64,000 nucleotides of DNA from Gemmatimonadota bacterium (lineage in GTDB: Bacteria > Gemmatimonadota > Gemmatimonadetes > Gemmatimonadales > GWC2-71-9): NCBI GenBank assembly GCA_022563595.1, contig JADFNB010000005.1, positions 41,203-105,202 of the forward strand, in the 5' to 3' direction. Positions 52,469 through 61,726 of this stretch are shown here, piece by piece. A program made the translations under genes and the position numbers. The notes below the pieces were generated by a model. The model did no database searches. It was given only the letters and a program-made list of their open reading frames with translations, and was not told where the DNA came from. Positions within the stretch are counted from its first letter, which is position 1. Each line of letters begins with the position of its first letter.

Positions 52469-55219
52469 ATGACGGACCCGCGCCCGCGGATTTTCCTCAT
52501 AGATGGGTACGCGCTGATCTACCGCGCGTTCTTCGCAATGATCGCCCGACCGCTCACGACGAGCAAGGGTGAGAACACCTCGGTGATCTGGGGGATCGCC
52601 AACTTCCTGCTGCGTCTCTTCAGAGAACACGAACCGGAGTACGTCGGGTGGGTGCACGATGCCGGCACGTCGTTCCGGCACGAGGTGTTCCCAGAGTACA
52701 AGGCCACACGCGAGAAGCTCGAGCCGGAGCTGCAGGAAGTGTTCGACCGGTCCCTCGAGCGGGTCGGGCAACTGCTCGAAGCGTTCCGCGTCCGGCTGGT
52801 GGAGCAGGACGGGTACGAGGCCGACGACGTGATCGGCACCTTGGCCGACCGAGCGGTGCGGAACGGGTTGCATGCGGTGATCGTCTCGGGTGACAAGGAC
52901 TTCTACCAGCTCATCTCCGAGCACGTATCGCTGCTGAACCCAGGACGCAGGGGACCGGCGGCTATCGACGAGCAGTGGGTGGATTGCTCGAATGCCGCCG
53001 AACGGCTCGGTGTGCCGCCCGAGCGGGTGGTGGACTATCTCGCGTTGGTGGGTGACGCGTCGGACAACGTGCCCGGCGTGCGGGGTGTGGGGGACAAGAC
53101 CGCCCGCAAGCTGATCGCGGAGTTCGGCGCGCTCGACGGGATCCTGGCGCGAGCCGGCGAGGTGAGCGCCAAGCGCGCGAGGGAAGCGCTGCTTGCGGAG
53201 GCCGACACTGCGCGTCTCTCAAGGGACCTCGTGACGATCCAGCGGGATGTCCCGGTGGAAGTGGCGCTAGATGCACTGAAGGCCGTGCCACCCGATGGGG
53301 ACGCCGTGACCGCGCTCTTCTCCGAATTAGAGTTCCACTCGTTGATCCCACAGGTCGAGAAACTGGTGGCCACCACGGCTGCCACGGCCGCCGAGACTGC
53401 CCAGGGGGCCGAGGCGTTCACGGTCGTCACGGATCCCGCTGTGATGCGCGAGGCCATCGATGCGGCACGGCGGGCACCGATCGTCGCGGTGCAGGTGCTG
53501 GGCGGGAAGGATATCGTCGGGCTCGCGATCGGGATCGGCGGCGGTCGCGCGTGGTACCTGCCGCTCGGTCACCGTGCTCCCGCTGAACTGGGTGCCGAAG
53601 AGCCGCGGAACTTCCCGCCGCTAGACGACCCGGCGTCGCGGGCGGTCGTTGAGCTGTTGGAGGACGCGTCGGTATCGAAGGCAGGACACGAGACGAAGCG
53701 CGACTGGCTGGCGCTGCGACGCGCGGGCGTCGAGCTGCGCGGCATGGCGTTCGATTCGTCGCTGGCCAGCTTCCTGCTCGATCCGGGGCGGCGGTCCCAG
53801 GATCTCGATGTGGTGGCACTTGAGCGTCTGGGGCTGCGCCTGACCACTCGCGCCGAGATCGTTGGAAAGGGCAAGAACGCCCGGTCGTTCCCCGAGATCT
53901 CACCGGCCGAGGCGGCGGCGTACGCGTGCGCGCAGCTCGATGCGGTACTGCGGCTGCGCGACGCGTTCCTGCCGGAACTCGAGCAACTGGCACTGGCACG
54001 ACTGCTCTCGGAGATCGACATGCCGCTCGTGCCGGTGCTCGTTGCCATGGAGTGGTGTGGCGTGGCGGTCGATCTCGACCGATTGGCCGATCTATCGAGA
54101 CAGTTCGCCGCTGAGCTGAAAGAGCTGGAACGACAAATCCACGCCGATGCCGGAACCGAGTTCAACATCAACAGTACGCCGCAACTCCGACACGTGTTGT
54201 TCGAGAAGCTTCAGCTACCGGTCATCAAGAAGACCAAGACCGGTCCGTCGACCGATGCGGACGTGCTGGCGCAGCTCGCCGAGCTGGGATTCACTACGCC
54301 GCAGCTGCTGCTGGAGTATCGGGAGCTGTCCAAGCTGCGCTCCACGTACGCGGATGCCCTACCCGGGTTCGTGAATCCCAAAACGGGACGTATCCACACG
54401 ACCTTCAATCAGACGGGCGCGGCAACGGGACGTCTCTCGTCGCAGGACCCGAACCTCCAGAACATCCCCGTTCGCACCAAACGGGGTGAGGAGATCCGCC
54501 GCTGCTTCGTTCCCGCGAAGGGATGCCGCCTGATCGTAGCGGACTACTCCCAGATCGAGTTACGCATCCTCGCGCATCTTTCCAGGGACGCGGCCTTCAT
54601 CGCCGCGTTCGAGCGGGAGGGCGACATCCACCGCGAGACTGCGGCGGTTATCTTTGGCGTCGAGCCCGGCGACGTAACCGCGGAGATGCGCGCGCGGGCC
54701 AAGACAATCAACTTTGCGACGATTTACGGGCAGGGACCGTTTTCGCTGAGCAAGCAGCTGGGGATCACTCAGGAAGAGGCACGCGCGTTCATCGCGACCT
54801 ACTTCGAGCGGTTCGCCGGCGTGCGTAGGTTTCTCGATGCGACCGTCGAGCAGGCGCGAGAGCGCGGCTATGTCGAGACGATACTCGGACGGCGGCGCTA
54901 CATTCCTGAGTTGCGGGACAAGAACCGCAATGTCCGGGCGTTCGGCGAGCGCACGGCGATGAACTCGCCGATGCAGGGATCGGCTGCGGACTTGATCAAG
55001 ATCGCCATGATCCGGCTCGCCACGGTGCTGGCAGACGGCGCGTACGACGCGGCGTTGTTGCTTCAGGTTCACGACGAGCTGGTGCTGGAGTGTCCGGATG
55101 ATGAGGTGGAGGTCGTGAGCCACATCGTGAAGCGGGAGATGGAGGGCGCGGCGGAGTTGAGCGTTCCCCTGGTCGCCACGGTGGCGGTGGGAGATAATTG
55201 GATGGATGCGAAACTGTGA
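52469..55219 (+). CDS. polA: DNA polymerase I
   Basis: This polymerase repairs gaps and removes RNA primers. The 916-residue protein has the N-terminal 5'-3' exonuclease (IFLIDGYALIYRAFFAMI, then YEADDVIGTLADRA and GDKDFYQL). A proofreading domain occupies about residues 310-500. The Pol A polymerase has motif A IVADYSQIELRILAH, motif B ARAKTINFATIYGQGPFSL and motif C LLQVHDELVLECP. In the proofreading domain the ExoI acid pair (usually DTET) is replaced by VAVQVLGG. The ExoII-like HETKRDW and ExoIII-like YACAQLD remain. Proofreading activity is therefore probably lost, as in Taq-like enzymes. Confidence 0.97.
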   Translation: MTDPRPRIFLIDGYALIYRAFFAMIARPLTTSKGENTSVIWGIANFLLRLFREHEPEYVGWVHDAGTSFRHEVFPEYKATREKLEPELQEVFDRSLERVGQLLEAFRVRLVEQDGYEADDVIGTLADRAVRNGLHAVIVSGDKDFYQLISEHVSLLNPGRRGPAAIDEQWVDCSNAAERLGVPPERVVDYLALVGDASDNVPGVRGVGDKTARKLIAEFGALDGILARAGEVSAKRAREALLAEADTARLSRDLVTIQRDVPVEVALDALKAVPPDGDAVTALFSELEFHSLIPQVEKLVATTAATAAETAQGAEAFTVVTDPAVMREAIDAARRAPIVAVQVLGGKDIVGLAIGIGGGRAWYLPLGHRAPAELGAEEPRNFPPLDDPASRAVVELLEDASVSKAGHETKRDWLALRRAGVELRGMAFDSSLASFLLDPGRRSQDLDVVALERLGLRLTTRAEIVGKGKNARSFPEISPAEAAAYACAQLDAVLRLRDAFLPELEQLALARLLSEIDMPLVPVLVAMEWCGVAVDLDRLADLSRQFAAELKELERQIHADAGTEFNINSTPQLRHVLFEKLQLPVIKKTKTGPSTDADVLAQLAELGFTTPQLLLEYRELSKLRSTYADALPGFVNPKTGRIHTTFNQTGAATGRLSSQDPNLQNIPVRTKRGEEIRRCFVPAKGCRLIVADYSQIELRILAHLSRDAAFIAAFEREGDIHRETAAVIFGVEPGDVTAEMRARAKTINFATIYGQGPFSLSKQLGITQEEARAFIATYFERFAGVRRFLDATVEQARERGYVETILGRRRYIPELRDKNRNVRAFGERTAMNSPMQGSAADLIKIAMIRLATVLADGAYDAALLLQVHDELVLECPDDEVEVVSHIVKREMEGAAELSVPLVATVAVGDNWMDAKL

Positions 55220-55542
55220 CGGAGTGGCGGGAGTTCGGCCTCTGGCGCGAGGGGTTGGCCTACGCGTTGGACGGCGGGATCTGGCTGCACCGCTTCACGC
55301 TGAACGGGGAAACGTGGGCGCATCTCGTCTCGGCGGATCCGGACGCGCTGCTCGCCGCCGGGCGGAGGTTGGGGATGAGCGTACGCCGGTTACAGTACCG
55401 TCCCCTCAAGGACCCCAGAACAGGGGAACGGGTAGACGCATGGCACTGGGACTTGCGGGCGGATCGGTTGGAACGGGCGTTGGTGCTCGCCAGCCCGCAC
55501 GTGCCGTACCGCAACGACACGTCAAGGATTCGAGGAGCATAA
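55216..55542 (+). CDS. DUF4031-like protein, 108 aa
   Basis: The GTG at 55216 overlaps the polA stop (GTGA). The sequence TWAHLVSADPDALLAAGRRL and a later WHWDLRADRLERALVLA match the layout of DUF4031 proteins, in which a conserved Trp-x-His-Leu and a C-terminal helix occur. Function is unknown. A possible alternative start at 55198 would overlap polA more. Its stop shares bases with the next start (TAATG). Confidence 0.6.
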   Translation: MTEWREFGLWREGLAYALDGGIWLHRFTLNGETWAHLVSADPDALLAAGRRLGMSVRRLQYRPLKDPRTGERVDAWHWDLRADRLERALVLASPHVPYRNDTSRIRGA

Positions 55543-56990
55543 TGGGCGCACGCCGTGCAGCACTCACGTTGGTCTTGGCGGGAGCAGCGTGGGGTTGTAA
55601 CACCTCGCCGTTCCAGAACCCCCTGAACGAGACGCTCTCGGCGGAGATCGATAACTCCGACACCACGATGTTCCGCGGCGCATCGGTCGTATTCCGCGGA
55701 CGGGCGGAATACGTTGTGGGACCGGGCGCTCCCCAGACAGTGTCCTGGGGTGTCAGCGACACGTCCAAGATCGTCGTCGTGGTCCTCCCCAATCTCACTG
55801 CCTCGCTGCTGGCGAAGGACACCGGCTCGGCATATCTGGTCGCGATACTCAACCAGGATTTCCGGGACAGCGTGTTGATCACGGTGGTGGACGATGGATT
55901 GCTCCGCTGGCGCGCGGCGCTGCCGGGAACGATCTCGCTGTATCCTGCCGTCGCGCCTGACAGCAATGCGCGCGTGGTGCACGGCGGGGCTACGCCGCGG
56001 TTGGTTGGCTATACGCCGGCGGGCGAGCAGATCCTCGCGGTGGCAAGCTGTGACAGCCGCCTGGCCCCCAGTCTGGGACTCGATGGGCAAGCGTATGTCA
56101 CGGGTTCGCTATGTACGAAACGGCACACCGCCGCCGGTGCGGTGAGTTGGGCGCTGTCTGCCGGAGGCGCCGGCGGAGGTGTGGCAATCCCGAGCGACGG
56201 CGGGACGGTAGTACTGGCCGGCGACACGGTGCTCCGCATCTCGCCGACCGGGGGGGAGGTGTGGCGCGACACGCTGAGCGGGACGGCGCGGACGGCACCG
56301 GTGATCGCTTCCGACGGAACGATCTACGTTGCGTGGAGCGCCGGCGCCGGCGCCGACTCCGTCACGAGCTACACGAGCACCGGGTCGGAGCGCTGGACGG
56401 TGGGCGTCCCCGGGGCGCCCGACCTCGCCACACCGGCGATCACTGGAAACCGCGTCGTGTTCACGTGGCCGGGCGGGTTGTTCGTGGTCGATGCCACCGG
56501 AACGCTGCTGTGGGAGCGCGCGTTCGCCGCTGACAACACGGCGGCCTCGGCGACGGCGCCCGCCTCCTCACCGGTGGTCGACGGTGCCGGGGTCATCTTC
56601 GTCCAGACGACCGACGCGCTCTACAGTTACGATTCCGGCGGACAAAACCTCTGGTTCGCCGACTCGCTGGGGTACGGCCCTAGCAGTACCGGGGTGGGCG
56701 CACCCTCGCTGCGCGTAGACGTCTCACTCGTAGTGCCGTGTCGCGGGGCGGCGAGCGGGGTTCGCGAGATCTGCGCGGTGCGGAACGTGAGCGGCGCGCT
56801 CGTCTGGCGAAGCGCGTTGGGGAGCGGAGCGTCGGACGGCCTCGCGGTCGGCAACGAGGGGACCCTGTTCGTCTCGCGCACCCTCTCGGGTGGCTCGAGC
56901 GAGCTGGTCGCGGTCTGGTCGCGCGTGCGCTCCGATGTGGTGGGCTGGCCTACCGAGGGTGGTGATATGGCCCGTTCGCGGCGCAACTAA
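55542..56990 (+). CDS. PQQ-like beta-propeller lipoprotein, 482 aa
   Basis: The start is ATG 55542, with GAGGAG 5-6 nt upstream. A lipobox (LTLVLAGAAWGCNTS) gives an outer-surface or periplasmic location. The first 110 residues look Ig-like (VVFRGRAEYVVGPGAPQTVS). The rest has repeated propeller blades of the form 'G..LW.......S.PVI..DGTIYVA' (RISPTGGEVWRDTLS, APVIASDGTIYVAWSA, YSYDSGGQNLWFADS), as in PQQ/quinoprotein-like BamB relatives. No PQQ-binding residues can be assigned, so it may be a scaffold. Its stop overlaps the convergent MMPL gene stop by 4 nt. Confidence 0.75.
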   Translation: MGARRAALTLVLAGAAWGCNTSPFQNPLNETLSAEIDNSDTTMFRGASVVFRGRAEYVVGPGAPQTVSWGVSDTSKIVVVVLPNLTASLLAKDTGSAYLVAILNQDFRDSVLITVVDDGLLRWRAALPGTISLYPAVAPDSNARVVHGGATPRLVGYTPAGEQILAVASCDSRLAPSLGLDGQAYVTGSLCTKRHTAAGAVSWALSAGGAGGGVAIPSDGGTVVLAGDTVLRISPTGGEVWRDTLSGTARTAPVIASDGTIYVAWSAGAGADSVTSYTSTGSERWTVGVPGAPDLATPAITGNRVVFTWPGGLFVVDATGTLLWERAFAADNTAASATAPASSPVVDGAGVIFVQTTDALYSYDSGGQNLWFADSLGYGPSSTGVGAPSLRVDVSLVVPCRGAASGVREICAVRNVSGALVWRSALGSGASDGLAVGNEGTLFVSRTLSGGSSELVAVWSRVRSDVVGWPTEGGDMARSRRN

Positions 56991-59263
56991 CCGGGCGGCT
57001 TTTCTGCCGGCGACCTCTCCCGCAAACGGACGCCCGGCCACCAGTTCCACCGGCCGGCTATGTGCATGAACGCGGGGACCATCACCATGCGGATAAGCGT
57101 CGCGTCCAGGAACACCGCCACCGCTAGCCCGAACCCCGTGAGCTGCACCGCGAGCACGCGCGAGAAGCTGAACGTTCCGAACACGATGATCATGATCGCT
57201 GCGGCGCTGGTGATGACCGACGCCGTTGCGCTCAACCCCTCCATCGTCGCCTGACTGTTCCGTCCGGATCGATCGAAAGCCTCCTTGATTCGGGCCAACA
57301 GGAACACCTCGTAGTCCATGCTCAACCCGAACACCACGGCGAAGACCACGACCGGGACCACTACGTAGATGGCCTCGGTCGGCCCGTCCAGCCCGAAAAG
57401 GGACACGCCGATTCCGAATTGGAAGACAAGCACGATCAATCCGAATGCACCGGCGACCGGGAGGATGTTCATCACGATCGCCTTGAGCGGGACCAGCACC
57501 GACTGAAACGCGACGAAGAGTGCCACGGCGGTAATGATCAATACGACGGTGATGAGAAGCGGAAAGCGCCGCAACAGATTGCTCTGGAGATCCACGCTCG
57601 CCGCCTGGAACCCTCCGACTAGGATCGAGACGGAATCCAGCCCACGAATCCCGTGATCGCGGATGGCGCGAATGCGCCGCACGACATCCATCGACCCGGT
57701 CAGCGAGGTCGAGTCGGCGAGCAGGATGTCCATGCGTGTTATCGACGCGTCTTCAGACAGGTAGGTCGCCAGCAGATCGGGGTAACGTTGGCGCGCTCTC
57801 TCCACGTTGCTGTAGAGCAGCGAGTACTGGAGTATCGACATGCGGCGCCCCAGGTCGACCGCACTGCGCACCTGTGCGACACGCGGGTCGGCTTTGAGCG
57901 TATCGGACAGCCGGCGTAGACCCAGCAGGTAACGGCTGCCGACTATCTTTTCGCCGTCGGGTGCTGCCACCACCACCCGCACCGGCAGGAGCGCGCCGCG
58001 CGCGCCGATCTCGTCGAGGGCCTCTATCCCCAGCGTGGATTCGGTGCCGGCGGGGAACCACCCGGAATGCGGCAGCCCGATCTTGATGTGCGCTATCGGC
58101 CAGGTGATCGCACCGGCGGCGACCAGCCCGATAGCCAGCGCGCGGAACGGGTGACTGCCCAGCCAGCGGGCCCAACGTTCCCACGCGGTGGGTGCGTGAT
58201 ACCAGGCCAGCTTGCGGGCGAGCCCGCGCGGCATATCGATCGCGCGGCCGAGCACCGCCAGGGCAACCGGCAACAGGGTCACCGACAGCAAGACGGCGAC
58301 CGAGACCACGATGACACCCCCGATCGCGACGGAGCGCGTTTCCATCAGTGGGATGATGAACAAGCCTGCGAACCCGGCGATGACGGTGAGCCCGCTGGTG
58401 ACGACGGCACGGCCGGCTGTCTGAAGTGTTCTGATGGCGGCATCACGCCGGCGCAGCCCGCGATTCAGCTCCTCCCGAAAGCGGGTCACCATGAGCAGCG
58501 AGTAGTCGATGCCCACGCCGAGGCCGATCATCGTCACGATGTTCAGGACGAATATCGACATCGGGTAGAAGTTCGCGGCTACATGCACGAGCGCGAGCGT
58601 GCAGGTGATGGCGAACATGCCGACCACGATCGGCAACAATGCCGCTACCAGGGCGCCGAACGCGATCACCAGTACGATGGCGACGAGCGGGAGCGCGCGC
58701 CTCTCGCCCAAAGCGGCGTCCTCCTTGCTCACCATCCGGGTGTCGAAGTCGAGTGCGGGGCCGCCGGTGACCGCGATCTGGTAGTCCTCGCTCGCCGGGA
58801 GCCGGCCTGCCGCGCGGTGAATCGTCGCGCGGAAGTCGGACACGAGATTGGTAGCGCTGTCGGCGTGTGCGTCTTCGATCACGGCCACGAAGAATGTGGC
58901 GTGGCGATCGGCGCTCACGAGGAGCGGATCGTCGGTGGTCAGATGCGACAGGACGGTCCCGATATACGGCCGTTCCCGCGCCACGCGCGTGAGCGTGTGC
59001 AACACCTGCCGGTAGGGAGTACTGTCGACGGAGATGGGTCCCCGCACCGTTACGGCGAGGAAATGCGAGAAGGGTTGGCGAAACCGCTCCCGAATGATCG
59101 TCTCGGCCCGGTCGGACTCGTTGATCTGGATCGACCGGCCCTGGACCTGTAGCACGTCGTGAACGCCTCTGGCCCGCGGGATGGCGAACGCCGCCACCGC
59201 GAGCCAGAAGGCCATGACGAGATAGCGAAATCGGATGATGGCGCGCGCCGGCAGCGCGATCAC
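56987..59263 (-). CDS. MMPL/RND-superfamily exporter
   Basis: The 758-residue protein has twelve predicted membrane helices in two halves, each preceded by a large periplasmic loop. Family features are GLGVGIDYSLLMVTRFREEL in the first half and VFGLSMDYEVFLLARIKEAF in the second, which contain the proton-relay Asp-Tyr pairs. The repeat in two halves is typical of MMPL transporters for lipids, and of related hopanoid or drug exporters. The substrate is unknown. It is isolated, divergent from the matrixin-like gene. Confidence 0.92.
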   Translation of the reverse strand: MIALPARAIIRFRYLVMAFWLAVAAFAIPRARGVHDVLQVQGRSIQINESDRAETIIRERFRQPFSHFLAVTVRGPISVDSTPYRQVLHTLTRVARERPYIGTVLSHLTTDDPLLVSADRHATFFVAVIEDAHADSATNLVSDFRATIHRAAGRLPASEDYQIAVTGGPALDFDTRMVSKEDAALGERRALPLVAIVLVIAFGALVAALLPIVVGMFAITCTLALVHVAANFYPMSIFVLNIVTMIGLGVGIDYSLLMVTRFREELNRGLRRRDAAIRTLQTAGRAVVTSGLTVIAGFAGLFIIPLMETRSVAIGGVIVVSVAVLLSVTLLPVALAVLGRAIDMPRGLARKLAWYHAPTAWERWARWLGSHPFRALAIGLVAAGAITWPIAHIKIGLPHSGWFPAGTESTLGIEALDEIGARGALLPVRVVVAAPDGEKIVGSRYLLGLRRLSDTLKADPRVAQVRSAVDLGRRMSILQYSLLYSNVERARQRYPDLLATYLSEDASITRMDILLADSTSLTGSMDVVRRIRAIRDHGIRGLDSVSILVGGFQAASVDLQSNLLRRFPLLITVVLIITAVALFVAFQSVLVPLKAIVMNILPVAGAFGLIVLVFQFGIGVSLFGLDGPTEAIYVVVPVVVFAVVFGLSMDYEVFLLARIKEAFDRSGRNSQATMEGLSATASVITSAAAIMIIVFGTFSFSRVLAVQLTGFGLAVAVFLDATLIRMVMVPAFMHIAGRWNWWPGVRLRERSPAEKPPG

Positions 59264-59448
59264 GCATCGACCTCCGTGCCGCGTGTTCAGGGGTGTTGGC
59301 CGCTCGGCGGACCACCCGGTGGTTCTGGGAGACCCTCTCTACAGAGCGGCTAAGACGATACCGCGCGGAATGATAGACGCCTCATGGCCGGTGCGCCAGG
59401 ACGAGGCGCCGGTGGCGGCGGTCAGCATTGCCCGGCCATATTGAGAGC

Positions 59449-60399
59449 GTGCGTACCCTGTTCCGGATCGGGAGAATCATGGTCGTGGCCGTCGTCGCCG
59501 TCCTGGCATACGACCTGGCCCGGCGGATCGCGGTGCCGGAGAAGGAGGTGCCTGTCGCGGCCGATGATGCGGAAACGCTGGGTGGCAGGCTCAACCTGGA
59601 TTCGGTTCGCGCGGCGCGGGCAGCGGTGCTCCGCCACATAGCCGGGCCCGACTCTTACCTCCCCGCCATGCTGGTGGAGGGCGATTCCGTTCTCAAGCGG
59701 TGGCCCGAGCGGACCAACCGCCCGCTGACAGTCCATCTCCCCGCCGGTGCGGTGCCGGGCTACACGCCGGAAATGCGGGAATCCGTGCGAAGCGCGTTCC
59801 TGCGGTGGGAACGTGTGGCGCGTATTCCCGTGCGGTTCGAGTTCGTATCGAATCTGGCGGCAGCGGAGGTGACAGTCTCATGGATTCGGCGCTTTGCAAT
59901 CAGGCGTGCGGGCCAGGCCGACATCACCTGGAACCGGGCGGGCTGGATCGTGAGCGGCCAACTCACGCTGGCAACCCATACGACGAACGGGATTCCGCTG
60001 TCGCAAGAGGCCGTTCACACGGTGGCGCTCCACGAGATCGGCCATCTCCTGGGCCTGGGTCATTCTGACGACCCACGCGACGTCATGTTCCCGTCGACCG
60101 AAGTGCACGATATCACGGCGCGGGACCGGCATACGGCGCGACTGCTGTACGGCGTGCCGCCCGGCTCGGTGAAGTTGGGGGCACCGCCGGTCGGTGACGG
60201 CTCGCCGGCTACTCGATCCGTCCCGGGTTTCTATCCACCGCTAACGCCAGCAGGTACGCGAACTCAGCATAGCGTTGCAGCCCCGCGAACGGGAACTCTT
60301 CGTAGAACTCGTCGGCCGCTTGATGGTAGCGGTCCCAGCGGCGCTGCAATGCCTGCGAGCTGTCGGCCGAGAGCCCCTGGTACGGCAACCTCGGAATAA
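59449..60399 (+). CDS. matrixin-like zinc metalloprotease
   Basis: The extended zinc motif HEIGHLLGLGHS at about residue 195 (three His ligands) with the Met-turn-like RDVMFPS identifies the metzincin/matrixin fold. One N-terminal membrane helix (IMVVAVVAVLAYDLARRIAV) anchors or exports it. The start is uncertain: GTG 59449, TTG 59428 or ATG 59479. The catalytic domain ends near residue 250. The last 60 or so residues are Pro-, Thr- and Arg-rich and are antisense to the convergent M28 gene. They may be a run-on tail after loss of an earlier stop. Confidence 0.75.
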   Translation: MRTLFRIGRIMVVAVVAVLAYDLARRIAVPEKEVPVAADDAETLGGRLNLDSVRAARAAVLRHIAGPDSYLPAMLVEGDSVLKRWPERTNRPLTVHLPAGAVPGYTPEMRESVRSAFLRWERVARIPVRFEFVSNLAAAEVTVSWIRRFAIRRAGQADITWNRAGWIVSGQLTLATHTTNGIPLSQEAVHTVALHEIGHLLGLGHSDDPRDVMFPSTEVHDITARDRHTARLLYGVPPGSVKLGAPPVGDGSPATRSVPGFYPPLTPAGTRTQHSVAAPRTGTLRRTRRPLDGSGPSGAAMPASCRPRAPGTATSE

Positions 60400-61678
60400 T
60401 GAACACCGACGCGACGCCTTCCTGGGCGAAGGGGTAGTAATCCGAGTTGGCCGTGGCGGGTGAGGTGGTAACCGACCAGCCGTGTGAGGCGGCGACGTCC
60501 TTGGCGAGCGCGCCGAGCGGGTTGCCGGTTCCGCCCGCTACGCGCCAGTGCCACGGTCGGGCCGGCGGCGCGCCCGCGTCCAGATTGATCAGGGCGCGCA
60601 TGCGTGACAGCGGAACCGGCGGCCGGGCCACGAAATAGTCCGACCCGAGGAGACCGCGCTCCTCGCCTGTGAAGAAGAGGAACAACACGGAATGCCGCAG
60701 CGCGCGCTCCGGTGTGTTCCGCACCTCTTCCGCTATCGCTAGCAGCATCGCCACCCCCGCGGCGTTGTCCGAGAACCCGTTGTAGATGGAGTCGCTGCGC
60801 TCGTCGGGTGTGCCGATACCCAGGTGGTCGTAGTGCGCGGTGAATACCAGTGCCGTGTCGCCGAGCCGCTCGTCCGCACCCGGCAGGAGACACGCGATGT
60901 TCGCGGCGTGGACCGGCCGCCGTTCCAGATCCAGCGTCACACGCACCGTCCCGCCGCGTCGCGCGGCCGCTACGAGGGCGCGGGAGAGTTGTGGGCCGGC
61001 AATCACGGCGGGGATCGGCGGGAAGAAGGACGACCGGACGGTCGTATCGGTCAGGACGAGGAAATCCCTGCCCCGACTCGCCGTGTGGAGGCGATAAGTG
61101 CCGGTATCCGCGATGAGATGCACCATTCCCACCGCACCGTGCCGTGCCAGAATCTCGGCGGCCGGCCGGCGGACCGCGCCGGCCGTCACCGCGACGGCAC
61201 CGCTGAGCGTGGGAAGCGCCTCGGGTCTCTCCCGGATCTCGTCCGCTCCACCGACCCAGACCAGTTGCCCGGCGAAACCGCGCAAGCTGGCGCGGGTTCC
61301 GCCGGTGGGCACGAAGTCGCGCTGCAAGGTGAAGCGCGCGGAGTCGCCGTTCGGGGCGAACACGGTGAGGGCCGTGCCGCCGGCGACGGGCACCGAGAGT
61401 TCGAGCGGCACGGCATGCATGAAGCTCCCGCCAACCGGTTCCAGGCCGAGCCGGCGACATTCGCTCACGATATAGTTGGCGGCTACCGCGGCGCCATGAC
61501 TGCCGGTCGCCCGGCCGCGCAGAAGGTCGTGGGCCAGAAAGAACGTGTGCGCCCGCAGTGTGAGTGTATCGATCGATGGTGCGTGGGCCGGTCTCGGCCG
61601 GACCGGCCGGCCGGCCGGCGCGCACGCCGACAGGAGCGGCAGGAGACAGAAAACAGATAGTGTGGAGAAACGGTGCAT
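60209..61678 (-). CDS. M28-family peptidase, lipoprotein
   Basis: From ATG 61678 (GGAG 5 nt upstream) the signal ends in LLSACAPA, a lipobox. Zinc-ligand regions include His in FTAHYDHLG, Asp in SDNAAGVAMLL, Glu-Glu in FTGEERGLLGSD, Asp in INLDAGAPP, and a late YHQAADEF. The usual SDH near the end is SDYYPF here. It is 489 residues long and is a second M28 protein in the window besides the one at 16570. The longer frame up to 62092 overlaps the divergent gene and lacks a signal. Its 3' end overlaps the matrixin-like gene on the other strand by 191 nt. Confidence 0.85.
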   Translation of the reverse strand: MHRFSTLSVFCLLPLLSACAPAGRPVRPRPAHAPSIDTLTLRAHTFFLAHDLLRGRATGSHGAAVAANYIVSECRRLGLEPVGGSFMHAVPLELSVPVAGGTALTVFAPNGDSARFTLQRDFVPTGGTRASLRGFAGQLVWVGGADEIRERPEALPTLSGAVAVTAGAVRRPAAEILARHGAVGMVHLIADTGTYRLHTASRGRDFLVLTDTTVRSSFFPPIPAVIAGPQLSRALVAAARRGGTVRVTLDLERRPVHAANIACLLPGADERLGDTALVFTAHYDHLGIGTPDERSDSIYNGFSDNAAGVAMLLAIAEEVRNTPERALRHSVLFLFFTGEERGLLGSDYFVARPPVPLSRMRALINLDAGAPPARPWHWRVAGGTGNPLGALAKDVAASHGWSVTTSPATANSDYYPFAQEGVASVFIIPRLPYQGLSADSSQALQRRWDRYHQAADEFYEEFPFAGLQRYAEFAYLLALAVDRNPGRIE

Positions 61679-61726
61679 GGGCGCTCCGATTGGCGCTGGT
61701 GTCGGATGTGTTGCTAAGATAGTCGC

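Noticed and set aside
58067..59152. A plus-strand frame opposite the MMPL exporter
   Set aside because: It is antisense to a clear 12-helix transporter and has a biased Asp, His and Arg composition.
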